This document shows positions 26,900-34,678 of a stretch of 48,765 nucleotides of DNA, piece by piece. Source of the stretch: Paraburkholderia madseniana (GTDB taxonomy: Bacteria; Pseudomonadota; Gammaproteobacteria; Burkholderiales; Burkholderiaceae); contig NZ_VOSW01000070.1 of the NCBI RefSeq assembly GCF_009690905.1, forward strand, positions 1 to 48,765. Direction: 5' to 3'. The notes under the pieces are model-generated. The model was given only the letters and a program-made list of their open reading frames with translations, made no database searches and had not been told where the DNA came from. How positions within the stretch are numbered: position 1 is the stretch's first letter; every line of letters begins with the position of its first letter. The position numbers and the translations under genes are program-made.

Positions 26900-28096
26900 C
26901 TAAACACCTGCGTTACTGGGTTGCGCCGCCTTGAACGTGCGCACTCGCGCACCCGACTTGAAATCGAGCGCAACGCGCAAGCCCGGGCGCAAGTCGGCAC
27001 CCTCGGCGCGCGGCACGGAAATCTTCACGGTCTGTCCGGCATCGGTCTGCAGATCGACTACCAGCGTGGGACCGATCGGCATCGCCAGTTGCACTGTAGC
27101 CAGCAGCTGACGCGCGCTGGCGCCCGGTTGGGGCAACTGCCACGCCCATTGCTCGGGGCGAACCGCCAGCAGCGCCGCACCGGCATCGCGCCACGGGCCG
27201 GGCTGAGCGACGGCCAGCACGGCGCCATCGTCGAAGTTTGCCAGGCACTGGCTGCCGTGCACGCGCAAGGTGACCGGCAGCAGATTCGCCGTGCCGACGA
27301 AGGTGGCGACGAAGGGGGTTGCGGGCTGATCGTAGATCGCGACCGCCGAGTCGTATTGTTCGAGCCGCCCTCGATTGAGCACTGCGACCCGGTCGGCCAT
27401 GCTCATTGCCTCTTCCTGATCGTGCGTCACCATCACGGTCGTGATATTCAACTCGCGCTGCAGACGGCGGATTTCGATCTGCATATCGAGCCGCAGGTTT
27501 TTGTCGAGCGCCGCAAAAGGCTCGTCCAGCAGCAGGATGCGCGGCTCGACGGCGAGCGTGCGGGCCAGTGCCACGCGTTGTTGCTGACCGCCCGACAACT
27601 CACGCGGATAGCGCTTCGCGAATGCTTCCATGCGCACCATTTCGAGCATCTGCAGCGCCTTGTGAGCGGCATCACGACGCGCGACGCCGTTGGCTTCGAG
27701 ACCGTAGGCGACGTTGGCGGCGACCGTCATGTGTGGAAACAGCGCGTAGTTCTGGAAGACGATGCCCACGCCGCGTTGGCGTGGCGCGAGGCCGTCCACG
27801 CGTTGTCCGCCAATATGCACTTCACCCTCGGACTGCATCTGCAGGCCGGCGAGAATCCGCAACAGCGTGCTTTTGCCGCAGCCCGACGGACCGAGCAACG
27901 CAACCAGTTCGCCTGCGGCAATGTCGAGCGCGACGTCTTCGATAACCGGTACGGTGCCGAAACGATGCTGGATGCCGCGCATCTGCACGGCGGCACCGGT
28001 TTGCGAGGCACGCGCTTGCGTAGTTGAAGGGACGAAGGTCCCGGTGCCGGCTGAGTCGTGCCTCGACTGCGAATCGATACTGTGCGGGGTGCTCAT
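26900..28096 (-). CDS. ABC transporter ATPase, PotA-like
   Basis: A 398-aa ATPase of the spermidine/putrescine/Fe(III) class. Walker A GPSGCGKST, Q-loop VFQNYALFPH, signature LSGGQQQRVALAR, Walker B LLLDEPFAALD and H-loop VTHDQEEA are all present, with a C-terminal TOBE/regulatory domain (about 275-390; LLAVRPEQWAW). An unusually long N-terminal extension of about 35 residues (Ser/Thr/Gln rich) precedes the nucleotide-binding domain. The start overlaps the amidohydrolase stop by 4 bases. Confidence 0.94.
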   Translation of the reverse strand: MSTPHSIDSQSRHDSAGTGTFVPSTTQARASQTGAAVQMRGIQHRFGTVPVIEDVALDIAAGELVALLGPSGCGKSTLLRILAGLQMQSEGEVHIGGQRVDGLAPRQRGVGIVFQNYALFPHMTVAANVAYGLEANGVARRDAAHKALQMLEMVRMEAFAKRYPRELSGGQQQRVALARTLAVEPRILLLDEPFAALDKNLRLDMQIEIRRLQRELNITTVMVTHDQEEAMSMADRVAVLNRGRLEQYDSAVAIYDQPATPFVATFVGTANLLPVTLRVHGSQCLANFDDGAVLAVAQPGPWRDAGAALLAVRPEQWAWQLPQPGASARQLLATVQLAMPIGPTLVVDLQTDAGQTVKISVPRAEGADLRPGLRVALDFKSGARVRTFKAAQPSNAGV

Positions 28097-29451
28097 GCGC
28101 TAGCCCTTTTCCATAGTTGCGTGGCGGCGTGCTTTCCAGCAGCGATGACCGCGTCGGCGTCGCAACGGGTGGGGGCGCCGCCGTCGACCACAATCTCCCC
28201 GTCCACGATGACCATCTCGACATCGCGCCCAAGTCCCGTGTGTACTAGCGTGCCCAACGGACTGGGATGCGGAATCAGATGCGCGCGCTGGAAATCGAAT
28301 ATGGCGAGGTCGGCGAGCCAGCCTGTCTTGAGGCAGCCGAGTTCGTCGCCGAGTCCCATGGCCTGCGCGCCGTTGTGCGTCGCCATGGTGAGCGCATCGG
28401 CGGGTTGCCAGTCCGCAGCGACTTCGCCCAACTGGATGCGCGCGATGGCCAGCGCCCAGCGCATCACCTCGGTCATATCGGCGTGCATGTTGTCGGTGCC
28501 CAATGCAATGCGCGCGCCGGCGGTGCGCAGACGCGGCGTGGGCGCCATCGTGCCGCCCGTTGCGTTGCCCTTGGGGATGTGCGCCACCGTGATGCCGGCC
28601 CGTCCGACGCGTGCGATGTCGTCGTCGTCCAGATACAGGCAGTGCGCCGCCACGAGCCTTTCGTTGAGCAGTCCGACCTCGTCAAGCAACTGCGCGGGGC
28701 TTTTACCAGAACGCTGCTTCACTACACTAACTTCGGTACGGCTTTGCGCGAGATGAGTCGTCACGCCCAGATCATGTGTGCGTGCTGCGTCGGCAATCAG
28801 ACACAGAAAGTCGTCGGAGCAGGTGTCGGGCGCATGTACGGCGAGTTGGACTCCGGTGCGCCCGTTGCGCTTGCGATGCCAGCGGCCAGCGAGCGCCAGC
28901 GCGTCGTTGAGCGTGCGCTCGCCGGTTGCGGCGTGGTATTCCCAGCGCCCGTCCGCGACGCCGGAGAAATCGACGTCGTGCAGGCGGCCACATGAATACA
29001 CCCGCAGGCCGAGGTCGGCCATGGCCCCCATGGTCAGATCGGCGTGGACGTAGCTGTCGTTGATCAGCGTCGAGCCGAACAGCATCGCTTCGAGCGCGCC
29101 GAGACGCGCCAGCGCGATAGCTTCGTCTGGGCGCACGTCATGGCCGTGTGGAATCCCTGGCGTGTAGGCGGGCGCAAAGCCTAGGTCTTCGGCGACGCCG
29201 CGCACCATCGTCAGAATGGCGTGGGTATGGACGTTCACGTAGCCGGGTACGATGACGCGTCCGGCAAGCCGGCGCGTGGACCGCGTGCGTGTCTGCACCG
29301 GCAGATCCTGGGCGCGGCCGACAAAGGTGAGACGGTTACCGCGTATGCCGATGGCCGCGTCGTGCAACAGCGGTTGGGCCGGGTCCATCGTCACGACGGT
29401 GGCGCCCAGTAGCAACAGGTCAAGGTCAAGCTCGATAGGTGGGGCAGTCAT
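28093..29451 (-). CDS. amidohydrolase (AtzB/TrzN-like deaminase family)
   Basis: A 452-aa metal-dependent hydrolase. Ligand motifs are VPGYVNVHTHAIL, GVTTHLAQSRTE, AAHCLYLDDDDI and ALGTDNMHADM. It differs in sequence from the other two TrzA-like enzymes of the cluster, so the three probably act on different substrates or steps. It lies 22 bases after the amino-acid-type ABC ATPase and overlaps the PotA-like gene, joining two transporter modules into one transcription unit. Confidence 0.85.
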   Translation of the reverse strand: MTAPPIELDLDLLLLGATVVTMDPAQPLLHDAAIGIRGNRLTFVGRAQDLPVQTRTRSTRRLAGRVIVPGYVNVHTHAILTMVRGVAEDLGFAPAYTPGIPHGHDVRPDEAIALARLGALEAMLFGSTLINDSYVHADLTMGAMADLGLRVYSCGRLHDVDFSGVADGRWEYHAATGERTLNDALALAGRWHRKRNGRTGVQLAVHAPDTCSDDFLCLIADAARTHDLGVTTHLAQSRTEVSVVKQRSGKSPAQLLDEVGLLNERLVAAHCLYLDDDDIARVGRAGITVAHIPKGNATGGTMAPTPRLRTAGARIALGTDNMHADMTEVMRWALAIARIQLGEVAADWQPADALTMATHNGAQAMGLGDELGCLKTGWLADLAIFDFQRAHLIPHPSPLGTLVHTGLGRDVEMVIVDGEIVVDGGAPTRCDADAVIAAGKHAATQLWKRASA

Positions 29452-29473
29452 CAGCCAGGTGGTCCGGTTCAGT

Positions 29474-30325
29474 TCAGGTGTGCAGGTGCTGCAGGAAACG
29501 CCGCGTGCGCTCTTCGCGCGGACGGCCGAAGACGTCGCCGGGCGTGCCTTGTTCGACGATGGCGCCAGCGTCCATGAAGACCACCCGATGCGCGACGTTG
29601 CGCGCGAAGCTCATCTCGTGTGTCACGACCATCATCGTCATATGGGCCGCGGCGAGATCGCGCATCACGTCGAGCACTTCATTGACGAGTTCCGGGTCGA
29701 GCGCCGAGGTCGGCTCGTCGAACAGGATCATCTGCGGCTCCATCGCGAGTGCGCGGGCAATCGCCACGCGTTGCTGCTGCCCGCCCGAGAGTTGCGCGGG
29801 CCGCTTGTTGACGTGCTGCGCTAGGTGGACTTTTTCCAAGGCAACTTGTGCGCGAGCGCGGGCCGCGTCGCGCGAGAGTCCCAGCACGCGCTGCGGGCCG
29901 GCGGCGACGTTATCCAGTGCACTCAGATGCGCGAACAGGTTGAAGCGCTGAAACACAAAGCCGAAGCGGCTGCGCTGTCGCGCCAGTTCCGCTTCGGGCA
30001 GCGCGCGGCCTTGCTCCGACAACCCGATACGCTGGCTGCCAAGGCGGATCGTGCCGCCGTCCGGTCTCTCCAGGAAGTTGAGACAGCGCAGAAGCGTGGT
30101 CTTGCCCGAACCCGACGGCCCGATCAGCACCACGGTCTCGCCGTGCCCGACCTCCAGCGAGACGGAGGGCAGGATGACCTTGTCGCCGAAGCGCTTGTGC
30201 AGCCCTTCTATGGACAGTAGCGTTGCAGCTCCGCCTTCATGCACGCGCGCGGCGGCGTCCATAGCGGACGCTGCGGTCAGGTTAGAGACGGTAACGGTGG
30301 AAGACATGCTGGAACCCGAGCTCAT
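29474..30325 (-). CDS. ABC transporter ATPase, polar amino-acid type (GlnQ/HisP-like)
   Basis: A 283-aa ATPase of the PAAT importer family. The NBD carries Walker A GPSGSGKTT, Q-loop FVFQRFNLFAH, signature LSGGQQQRVAIAR, Walker B ILFDEPTSALDPE and H-loop VVTHEMSFA. It has a roughly 35-residue N-terminal extension; an alternative ATG at 30307 would shorten it. It lies 4 bases after the permease gene. Confidence 0.94.
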   Translation of the reverse strand: MSSGSSMSSTVTVSNLTAASAMDAAARVHEGGAATLLSIEGLHKRFGDKVILPSVSLEVGHGETVVLIGPSGSGKTTLLRCLNFLERPDGGTIRLGSQRIGLSEQGRALPEAELARQRSRFGFVFQRFNLFAHLSALDNVAAGPQRVLGLSRDAARARAQVALEKVHLAQHVNKRPAQLSGGQQQRVAIARALAMEPQMILFDEPTSALDPELVNEVLDVMRDLAAAHMTMMVVTHEMSFARNVAHRVVFMDAGAIVEQGTPGDVFGRPREERTRRFLQHLHT

Positions 30326-30329
30326 GAAG

Positions 30330-30977
30330 TCAGTATTGCGGTAGTCGCCGCTCGAGGTAGCGCGACAGCCACGCCAGCGCCGAGATCAGCGCGTAGTAGT
30401 AGAGGGCGATCAGCAGGAAAATCTCGAACGGCGAAAAATACGTTGCGATGATTTCCTGACCGGCGTGCGTGAGCTCATACACGGAGATCGCGGACAGCAG
30501 CGCTGAACCCTTGATTAGCGAGATCAGTTCGTTGGTGAGCGGCGGCAGGATGCGCCGCCACGCTTGCGGAAAGAGCACGTGCAGAACGATCTGGCCGTGA
30601 CGCATGCCGATGGATTGCGCGGCTTCAGTCTGGCCGCGATCGACCGACTGCATGCTGGCGCGCACGATCTCGCAGATGAAGCCGCCCGCGTTCAGACTGA
30701 GCGCGATGACGCCGGCCCAGTACTCGTTGAAGTTGATGCCGATGACGGGCAGCGCAAAATAGACGAGAAAGATCTGCACGAGCAGCGGTGTGCCGCGCAC
30801 GAAATCTACGTACGCCAGTACGGCGATGCGAACCGCCCTGAAGCGGCTGAGCGCACCGAAACCCAGCGCGAAGCCGAGCACGATACCAATCGCGATGGCC
30901 GCGAGACAAACCTTCAGCGTGGCGAGCAGGCCGACCGCGAGGATCGGCAACGCCATGACGATAATGCTCCAGTCCAT
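30330..30977 (-). CDS. ABC transporter permease, polar amino-acid type (HisM/GlnP-like)
   Basis: A 215-aa inner-membrane subunit. It has the PAAT permease fold with TM segments from MDWSIIVMALPILAVGLLATLKV onward, a VRGTPLLVQIFLVYFALP signature and the EAA loop EAAQSIGMRHGQIVLHVLFPQA. The start is taken at ATG 30977, which gives the usual family N-terminus. A single permease suggests a homodimeric channel. Confidence 0.93.
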   Translation of the reverse strand: MDWSIIVMALPILAVGLLATLKVCLAAIAIGIVLGFALGFGALSRFRAVRIAVLAYVDFVRGTPLLVQIFLVYFALPVIGINFNEYWAGVIALSLNAGGFICEIVRASMQSVDRGQTEAAQSIGMRHGQIVLHVLFPQAWRRILPPLTNELISLIKGSALLSAISVYELTHAGQEIIATYFSPFEIFLLIALYYYALISALAWLSRYLERRLPQY

Positions 30978-30990
30978 GGACGCCGCGCTC

Positions 30991-31848
30991 TCAGGACAGC
31001 ACCGGAATTGCATCCGGCAAGTTCATGTCGAAACCAAACCACTTCTGCTGCAGCGAATGCAACGTGCCGTCTGTTCTGAACTTGCGCAGCTGCTGGTCAA
31101 TAAAGCCGATCAGCGCGGTGTCATCCGTACGTGCTGCGATGCCCGCCCAGTTATCCGCGCCGATGCCCTTGACGATAGCGTATTTGCCCGGCGCATTCTT
31201 CAGGACGAGCGAAAGCGTCGGCAACGTGTTGAGCACGCCGTCCACTTTGCCTTCTGCCAGCGCGATATAGGCGGCCGGATGGTCGTCGAAGGTTTTCACT
31301 TCCTTGAAACCCGCACCGCCCGCTGCTTTCAATTGCGCATCGAGCTTCGGTTCGAGTATCTGACCCGGCGAGCCGAGCTTGAGTCCGAGCACCTTGCCGT
31401 TCATGCCGTTGAGCCTGGTGACGCTCTTCAGATCCGCCGCGCGAATCAGCAATGCCTGTGAGGCCTCGACGTAAGGCACGGAGAAGTCCACGTGTTTTTC
31501 GCGCTCGACCGTGTAGCTCAGGCTGCTCATCACCAGATCGAACTTCTTCGTGTAGAGCGACGGAATCACGCCCGACCAGACCGTGTCGATGAACTGCGCC
31601 TTGACGCCGAGATTGCGGCAAAACGCGTTGGCGAGATCCACGTCGTAGCCGATCATCGCACCGCTCGCGTCGCGATACGTCAGCGGCGGATAGGTCGCTT
31701 CGCAGCCGATACGCAGCACCCCGGCCTTCTTGATGTCGTCAAGCGTGAGCCCGGCGGCCATCGCAAGGCGGGGCAGCCCAATCGACACGAGGGCTGCACC
31801 CGCGCCAACACGTTGGAGGAATTGGCGACGCGAAAATCGTTCGGACAT
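30991..31848 (-). CDS. ABC substrate-binding protein, polar amino-acid type, Tat signal
   Basis: A 285-aa periplasmic family-3 solute-binding protein. The Tat leader SERFSRRQFLQRVGAGAALVS has a strong twin-arginine motif (SRRQFLQ) and ends AMAA. The mature part starts ADDIKK-like (LTLDDIKKAGVLRIGCEATYPPLTYRD) and includes DFSVPYVEASQALLI. GGAGAG precedes the ATG. It heads the operon that includes the PAAT importer, an amidohydrolase and the PotABCD-type genes. An amino acid or N-carbamoyl-amino-acid ligand is plausible. Confidence 0.92.
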   Translation of the reverse strand: MSERFSRRQFLQRVGAGAALVSIGLPRLAMAAGLTLDDIKKAGVLRIGCEATYPPLTYRDASGAMIGYDVDLANAFCRNLGVKAQFIDTVWSGVIPSLYTKKFDLVMSSLSYTVEREKHVDFSVPYVEASQALLIRAADLKSVTRLNGMNGKVLGLKLGSPGQILEPKLDAQLKAAGGAGFKEVKTFDDHPAAYIALAEGKVDGVLNTLPTLSLVLKNAPGKYAIVKGIGADNWAGIAARTDDTALIGFIDQQLRKFRTDGTLHSLQQKWFGFDMNLPDAIPVLS

Positions 31849-31903
31849 CAGGCTCTCCAGAGAAAATCACAGTTCGTACGTTATAAAGACAGCATGTAAA
31901 GCG

Positions 31904-31918
31904 GCGCGGAAAGTGCCG
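31904..31918 (-). promoter_or_regulatory. weak sigma-54-like promoter for the amino-acid ABC operon
   Basis: The minus strand reads CGGCACTTTCCGCGC, with GG-N10-GC spacing and a good -24 core (GGCAC) but a poor -12 box (no TTGC). It lies in the 109-base gap before the binding-protein gene. TGCACT, one NtrC half-site variant, lies just upstream on the plus strand at about 31921. GG-N10-GC is common by chance in GC-rich DNA, so this one is tentative. Confidence 0.3.
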
Positions 31919-31957
31919 AATGCACTGCGTGTTCCGCGCGAGTCCGCAAGGCCATTC

Positions 31958-33448
31958 CTACTCGCGATAGACGGCGGGAAAGGCAAAGCGCGGTAGCACC
32001 CGGTGAGCGTCAATGCGTGGGTTCAACGGCCGATGCGGTTGCGCCAGTTGCGGGCGCAAGGCCGGCAGGAACTCGCCGCGGCCGCGCGTGCCGCTGGGCT
32101 GCACGCCGTCCCACACTACGTCGCCGCGCGACAGCGTCAGCGCCGGCCACGCTTTCATCTGCCAACCCTCGTACGGCGTGTAGTCGACGTTGTGGTGCAA
32201 CGCATCGTTGGTGAGCGTGAAGGCACGATCTGTGTCCCAGATCACCAGATCGGCGTCGCCGCCGATTGCGATTGAACCCTTGCGCGGATAAAGACCGTAG
32301 AGCTTCGCGGCATTGGTTGCGGTCAGTGCGACGAAGGCGTGAATGTCGATGCGTCCGTTCATCACGCCTTCGGACATCAGCAAAGCCATGCGCGTCTCGA
32401 GACCCGGTATGCCGTTGGGCACCTGATCGAAGCGCGGGTTTTCGCCGGCCACCTGCTTGCCGTGCGGACCGTCGAAGCGGAACGGCGCATGGTCGGAGGA
32501 GAGCACCTGAAACGTACCGTTCACGAGTCCGTCCCAGACGGCCTGGCGATTGCCTTCGTCGCGCGGCGGCGGACTGCAGATACATTGATAGCCGCGAGGG
32601 CCATCTTCGAGCATGTCCTCGGTCAGCAGCAGATAGTGCGGACATGTCTCGGCGTAGACTGCGAGGCCATGTCCTTGCGCCCAGCGAATCTGCTCGATCG
32701 CTTCGCGGCCGGAGACGTGCACGATCAGCACGGGCGTATCGACCAGCTGCGCGAGACTGATGGCGCGATGCGTCGCTTCGCGCTCGACCAGCATCGGGCG
32801 GGACAGCGCATGCCCGATCGGCGCGGTGATGCCTTCCTCCAGCAGCGCTTCGGTGAGCCACGCAATGCAATCGGCGTTTTCGGCATGAATCATCACCATG
32901 GCGCCGTGGACGCGGGCCAGTGCGAGCAGTTCGATTATCTGACGGTCATTCAGCTTGAGCGCGTCATACGTCATGTAGATCTTGAAAGACGTATAACCTT
33001 CTTCGATCAGTTGCGGCAGCTCCTGGTCGAGCACATGCGGCGTGGGATCGGTGACGATCAGATGGAAGGCGTAGTCAATCACCGCGCGGGCGTCGGCGCG
33101 TCGGTGGTACGTATCGATCGCCGCACGCAGCGTTTTTCCCTTCTGCTGGCACGCAAACGGAATTACCGTGGTGGTGCCGCCGCAGGCAGCGGAAACCGTG
33201 CCGCTCAGGAAGTCGTCGGCCATCACGCTGTCGTCGCCGGTGTCCTGATCCAGGTGGCAGTGGCTATCCACGCCGCCTGGAGTGACGAGGCGGCCGCCTG
33301 CATCGATCTCGCTGGCGCCCCGAGCCAGTCCGCTGCCCAGCGCGACGATGCGCCCGTCTCGTACGCCGATGTCGGCGGTGAAGCGGTCGGCCGCCGTGGC
33401 GATATCCGCGTCGCGGATCACGAGGTCGAAGGCCGCCGCGTCGCTCAT
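31958..33448 (-). CDS. dihydropyrimidinase / hydantoinase
   Basis: A 496-aa cyclic-amide hydrolase that opens 5- or 6-membered ureide rings (hydantoin, dihydropyrimidine) to N-carbamoyl amino acids. Dihydropyrimidinase-family features: metal ligands in GVDSHCHLDQ (H63, H65), carbamylated lysine K156 in TSFKIYMTY, MIHAEN, LIVHVSG, and VLSSDHAPF with the catalytic Asp. The C-terminal segment after about 455 is Pro/Arg-rich and longer than the core. Its start overlaps the stop of the racemase-superfamily gene, so both are co-expressed from the promoter near 34250. It is the clearest enzymatic clue to the pathway. Confidence 0.92.
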   Translation of the reverse strand: MSDAAAFDLVIRDADIATAADRFTADIGVRDGRIVALGSGLARGASEIDAGGRLVTPGGVDSHCHLDQDTGDDSVMADDFLSGTVSAACGGTTTVIPFACQQKGKTLRAAIDTYHRRADARAVIDYAFHLIVTDPTPHVLDQELPQLIEEGYTSFKIYMTYDALKLNDRQIIELLALARVHGAMVMIHAENADCIAWLTEALLEEGITAPIGHALSRPMLVEREATHRAISLAQLVDTPVLIVHVSGREAIEQIRWAQGHGLAVYAETCPHYLLLTEDMLEDGPRGYQCICSPPPRDEGNRQAVWDGLVNGTFQVLSSDHAPFRFDGPHGKQVAGENPRFDQVPNGIPGLETRMALLMSEGVMNGRIDIHAFVALTATNAAKLYGLYPRKGSIAIGGDADLVIWDTDRAFTLTNDALHHNVDYTPYEGWQMKAWPALTLSRGDVVWDGVQPSGTRGRGEFLPALRPQLAQPHRPLNPRIDAHRVLPRFAFPAVYRE

Positions 33449-34173
33449 GCGACCTCCCGAAACAGGCTGCCCCAGCCGGTAACGCGCGACGTATCGATGC
33501 CGCTCATCCGCAGCGCTTTCCAGACCACCGTCGAGATGGTGTCGTACACCGGAATGCCGAGTTCGGCTTCGAGCTCTTCAGCGAGCGGCGCGCCGCGCAA
33601 ATTGGTGCAGAAAATCGTAATCGCATCGGGTTTGCTCTTTGCGACTTCACGCGCCATCTCACGCAACGTGTCCGCACTGACTTCCGAAAACGAAAAATTG
33701 TCCTGCTTGTTCAGATGACGTTCACCGACACATTCAAAGCCGGCGCTGCCATACGTTGAGATGACCTTTGCCTGCACGTCGTCGCGATATGGCGTGACCA
33801 GACCGAAGCGACGCACGCCCGTCATGGCGAAAATCTCGTTGAGCGCGAGCACCGAGGTGCAGGCGGCAATACCGGTGCGTTCTGTGATGCTGTGGCACAG
33901 ACGCTCGTCTGCCGCAAACCCGAGCCAGCCCGACGATGTCCCGTTCCAGCCGATCACGTCCAGCTTCGCGTCGGCGAGCAACCCTGCCGCGCCGAGAATT
34001 TCCTCGTCATCGAACTGGGCCAGCGCCTGTTCGGACAACGCGATCTCGGTCACCCGGAAGCGGCCGAAATGCGCGCTGACGTCGGGCAGGCCCGCGAGCA
34101 TCGCCGAAGTCACCGGTTCGAGAACCGTGTTGGAAGACGGGGTTAACATGCCAATCAGAGTGCGTTGCGTCAT
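33445..34173 (-). CDS. Asp/Glu racemase-superfamily protein, arylmalonate-decarboxylase/maleate-isomerase-like
   Basis: A 242-aa enzyme. The family performs racemisation, isomerisation or decarboxylation at carbon acids and includes hydantoin racemase, maleate isomerase and arylmalonate decarboxylase. N-terminal GMLTPSSNTVLEP resembles maleate isomerases. The second-half cysteine is present (C189 in ITIFCTNLRGA), but the first-half catalytic cysteine is replaced by GTSS (residues 78-81 in WNGTSSGW). That mirrors arylmalonate decarboxylase, which uses one Cys with a Thr/Ser dioxyanion hole. The start is ATG 34173 (MTQRTLIGML); 34182 is an alternative. It is the first gene of the hydantoinase unit. 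Confidence 0.78.
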   Translation of the reverse strand: MTQRTLIGMLTPSSNTVLEPVTSAMLAGLPDVSAHFGRFRVTEIALSEQALAQFDDEEILGAAGLLADAKLDVIGWNGTSSGWLGFAADERLCHSITERTGIAACTSVLALNEIFAMTGVRRFGLVTPYRDDVQAKVISTYGSAGFECVGERHLNKQDNFSFSEVSADTLREMAREVAKSKPDAITIFCTNLRGAPLAEELEAELGIPVYDTISTVVWKALRMSGIDTSRVTGWGSLFREVA

Positions 34174-34239
34174 GATTTCCATATCAAGGGTTGCTTCTGG
34201 CGTGCCGCGCCGGAAAAAGATGGTTGCTGGATGCTCATA

Positions 34240-34257
34240 ATGCAAACTTTATGCCAA
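34240..34257 (-). promoter_or_regulatory. sigma-54 promoter candidate for the racemase-like/hydantoinase operon
   Basis: The minus strand reads TTGGCATAAAGTTTGCAT: -24 TTGGCA and -12 TTGCA in exact GG-N10-GC spacing, the best RpoN match in the window. It lies about 67 bases before the ATG. Two GntR-type motifs (34273, 34294) sit immediately upstream, and NtrC-like half-sites are near 34412-34450. Confidence 0.65.
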
Positions 34258-34272
34258 CATAAATCATAGTAT

Positions 34273-34303
34273 TTGTACGCAATATAAAAGAGATTGTATG
34301 CAA
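34273..34303. promoter_or_regulatory. paired GntR-type operators TTGTACGCAA and TTGTATGCAA
   Basis: The two ten-base elements at 34273-34282 and 34294-34303 are 21 bases apart, two helical turns, so dimers would bind on the same face of the DNA. They lie just upstream of the sigma-54 element. They are variants of the TTGTRYRCAA set also found near gntR1. Confidence 0.6.
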
Positions 34304-34411
34304 TGATGGATGCGCGATCGATAGTGGAAACGGCTGCTTCCTGAGCACCTTCTCTGGAACGAACGTCAATGGAACATGGCGGAATCTACGACACGCGCGC
34401 TTGCATGCAGA

Positions 34412-34450
34412 TGGTGCGCGGGCGCACCAAAATCGAATCACTGGCACCAA
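34412..34450. promoter_or_regulatory. inverted repeat and NtrC-like half-sites in the divergent region
   Basis: TGGTGCGC (34412-34419) and GCGCACCA (34422-34429) form an 8-bp inverted repeat with a 2-base spacer, continuing as GCACCAAAAT; a second GCACCAAAT begins at 34444. GCACCAAAAT is one half of an E. coli glnA-type NtrC site, though the arms here are inverted relative to the canonical site. They lie roughly 160-200 bases upstream of the sigma-54 element. Confidence 0.35.
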
Positions 34451-34530
34451 ATGAGGGTTGTTGCACGGGCCAAAAGGCGCCTGCTAAAGAGATCTCCAGG
34501 TTGTCAGGCTCGATAAGCGCCGATGGACAT

Positions 34531-34540
34531 TTGTATACAA
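34531..34540. promoter_or_regulatory. GntR-type operator, perfect palindrome TTGTATACAA
   Basis: This is the only perfectly palindromic copy of the TTGTRYRCAA motif. It is extended to TTTGTATACAAA and lies about 140 bases before the second GntR start. It probably takes part in autoregulation together with the copy at 34599. Confidence 0.6.
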
Positions 34541-34598
34541 AAAAATTACAGTATCCTCCGTTAGAACATGGTTTCGATGCGAGCGCTCCACCAAATTT

Positions 34599-34608
34599 TT
34601 GTGTACAA
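34599..34608. promoter_or_regulatory. GntR-type operator TTGTGTACAA near the gntR2 start
   Basis: It reads TTGTGTACAA, the reverse complement of the site at 20114-20123. It lies 71 bases before the chosen ATG of the second GntR gene, consistent with autorepression, and argues that the longer open frame upstream (from 34568) is leader, not coding. Confidence 0.55.
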
Positions 34609-34678
34609 AAACGCGCGTGATTGCTCTATCATCGATCCATGCCCAGTTGCGAGAAGCCCTTTGAGCCGAGCCTCCTCC

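Noticed and set aside
26921..28027. A 368-codon plus-strand open frame
   Set aside because: It lies wholly opposite the PotA-like ATPase, which has all ABC motifs. It is a shadow frame.
34568..34678. N-terminal extension of the second GntR gene
   Set aside because: The frame is open, but it contains an operator-like palindrome and adds 37 residues not seen in the paralogue. The start at 34679 is better.
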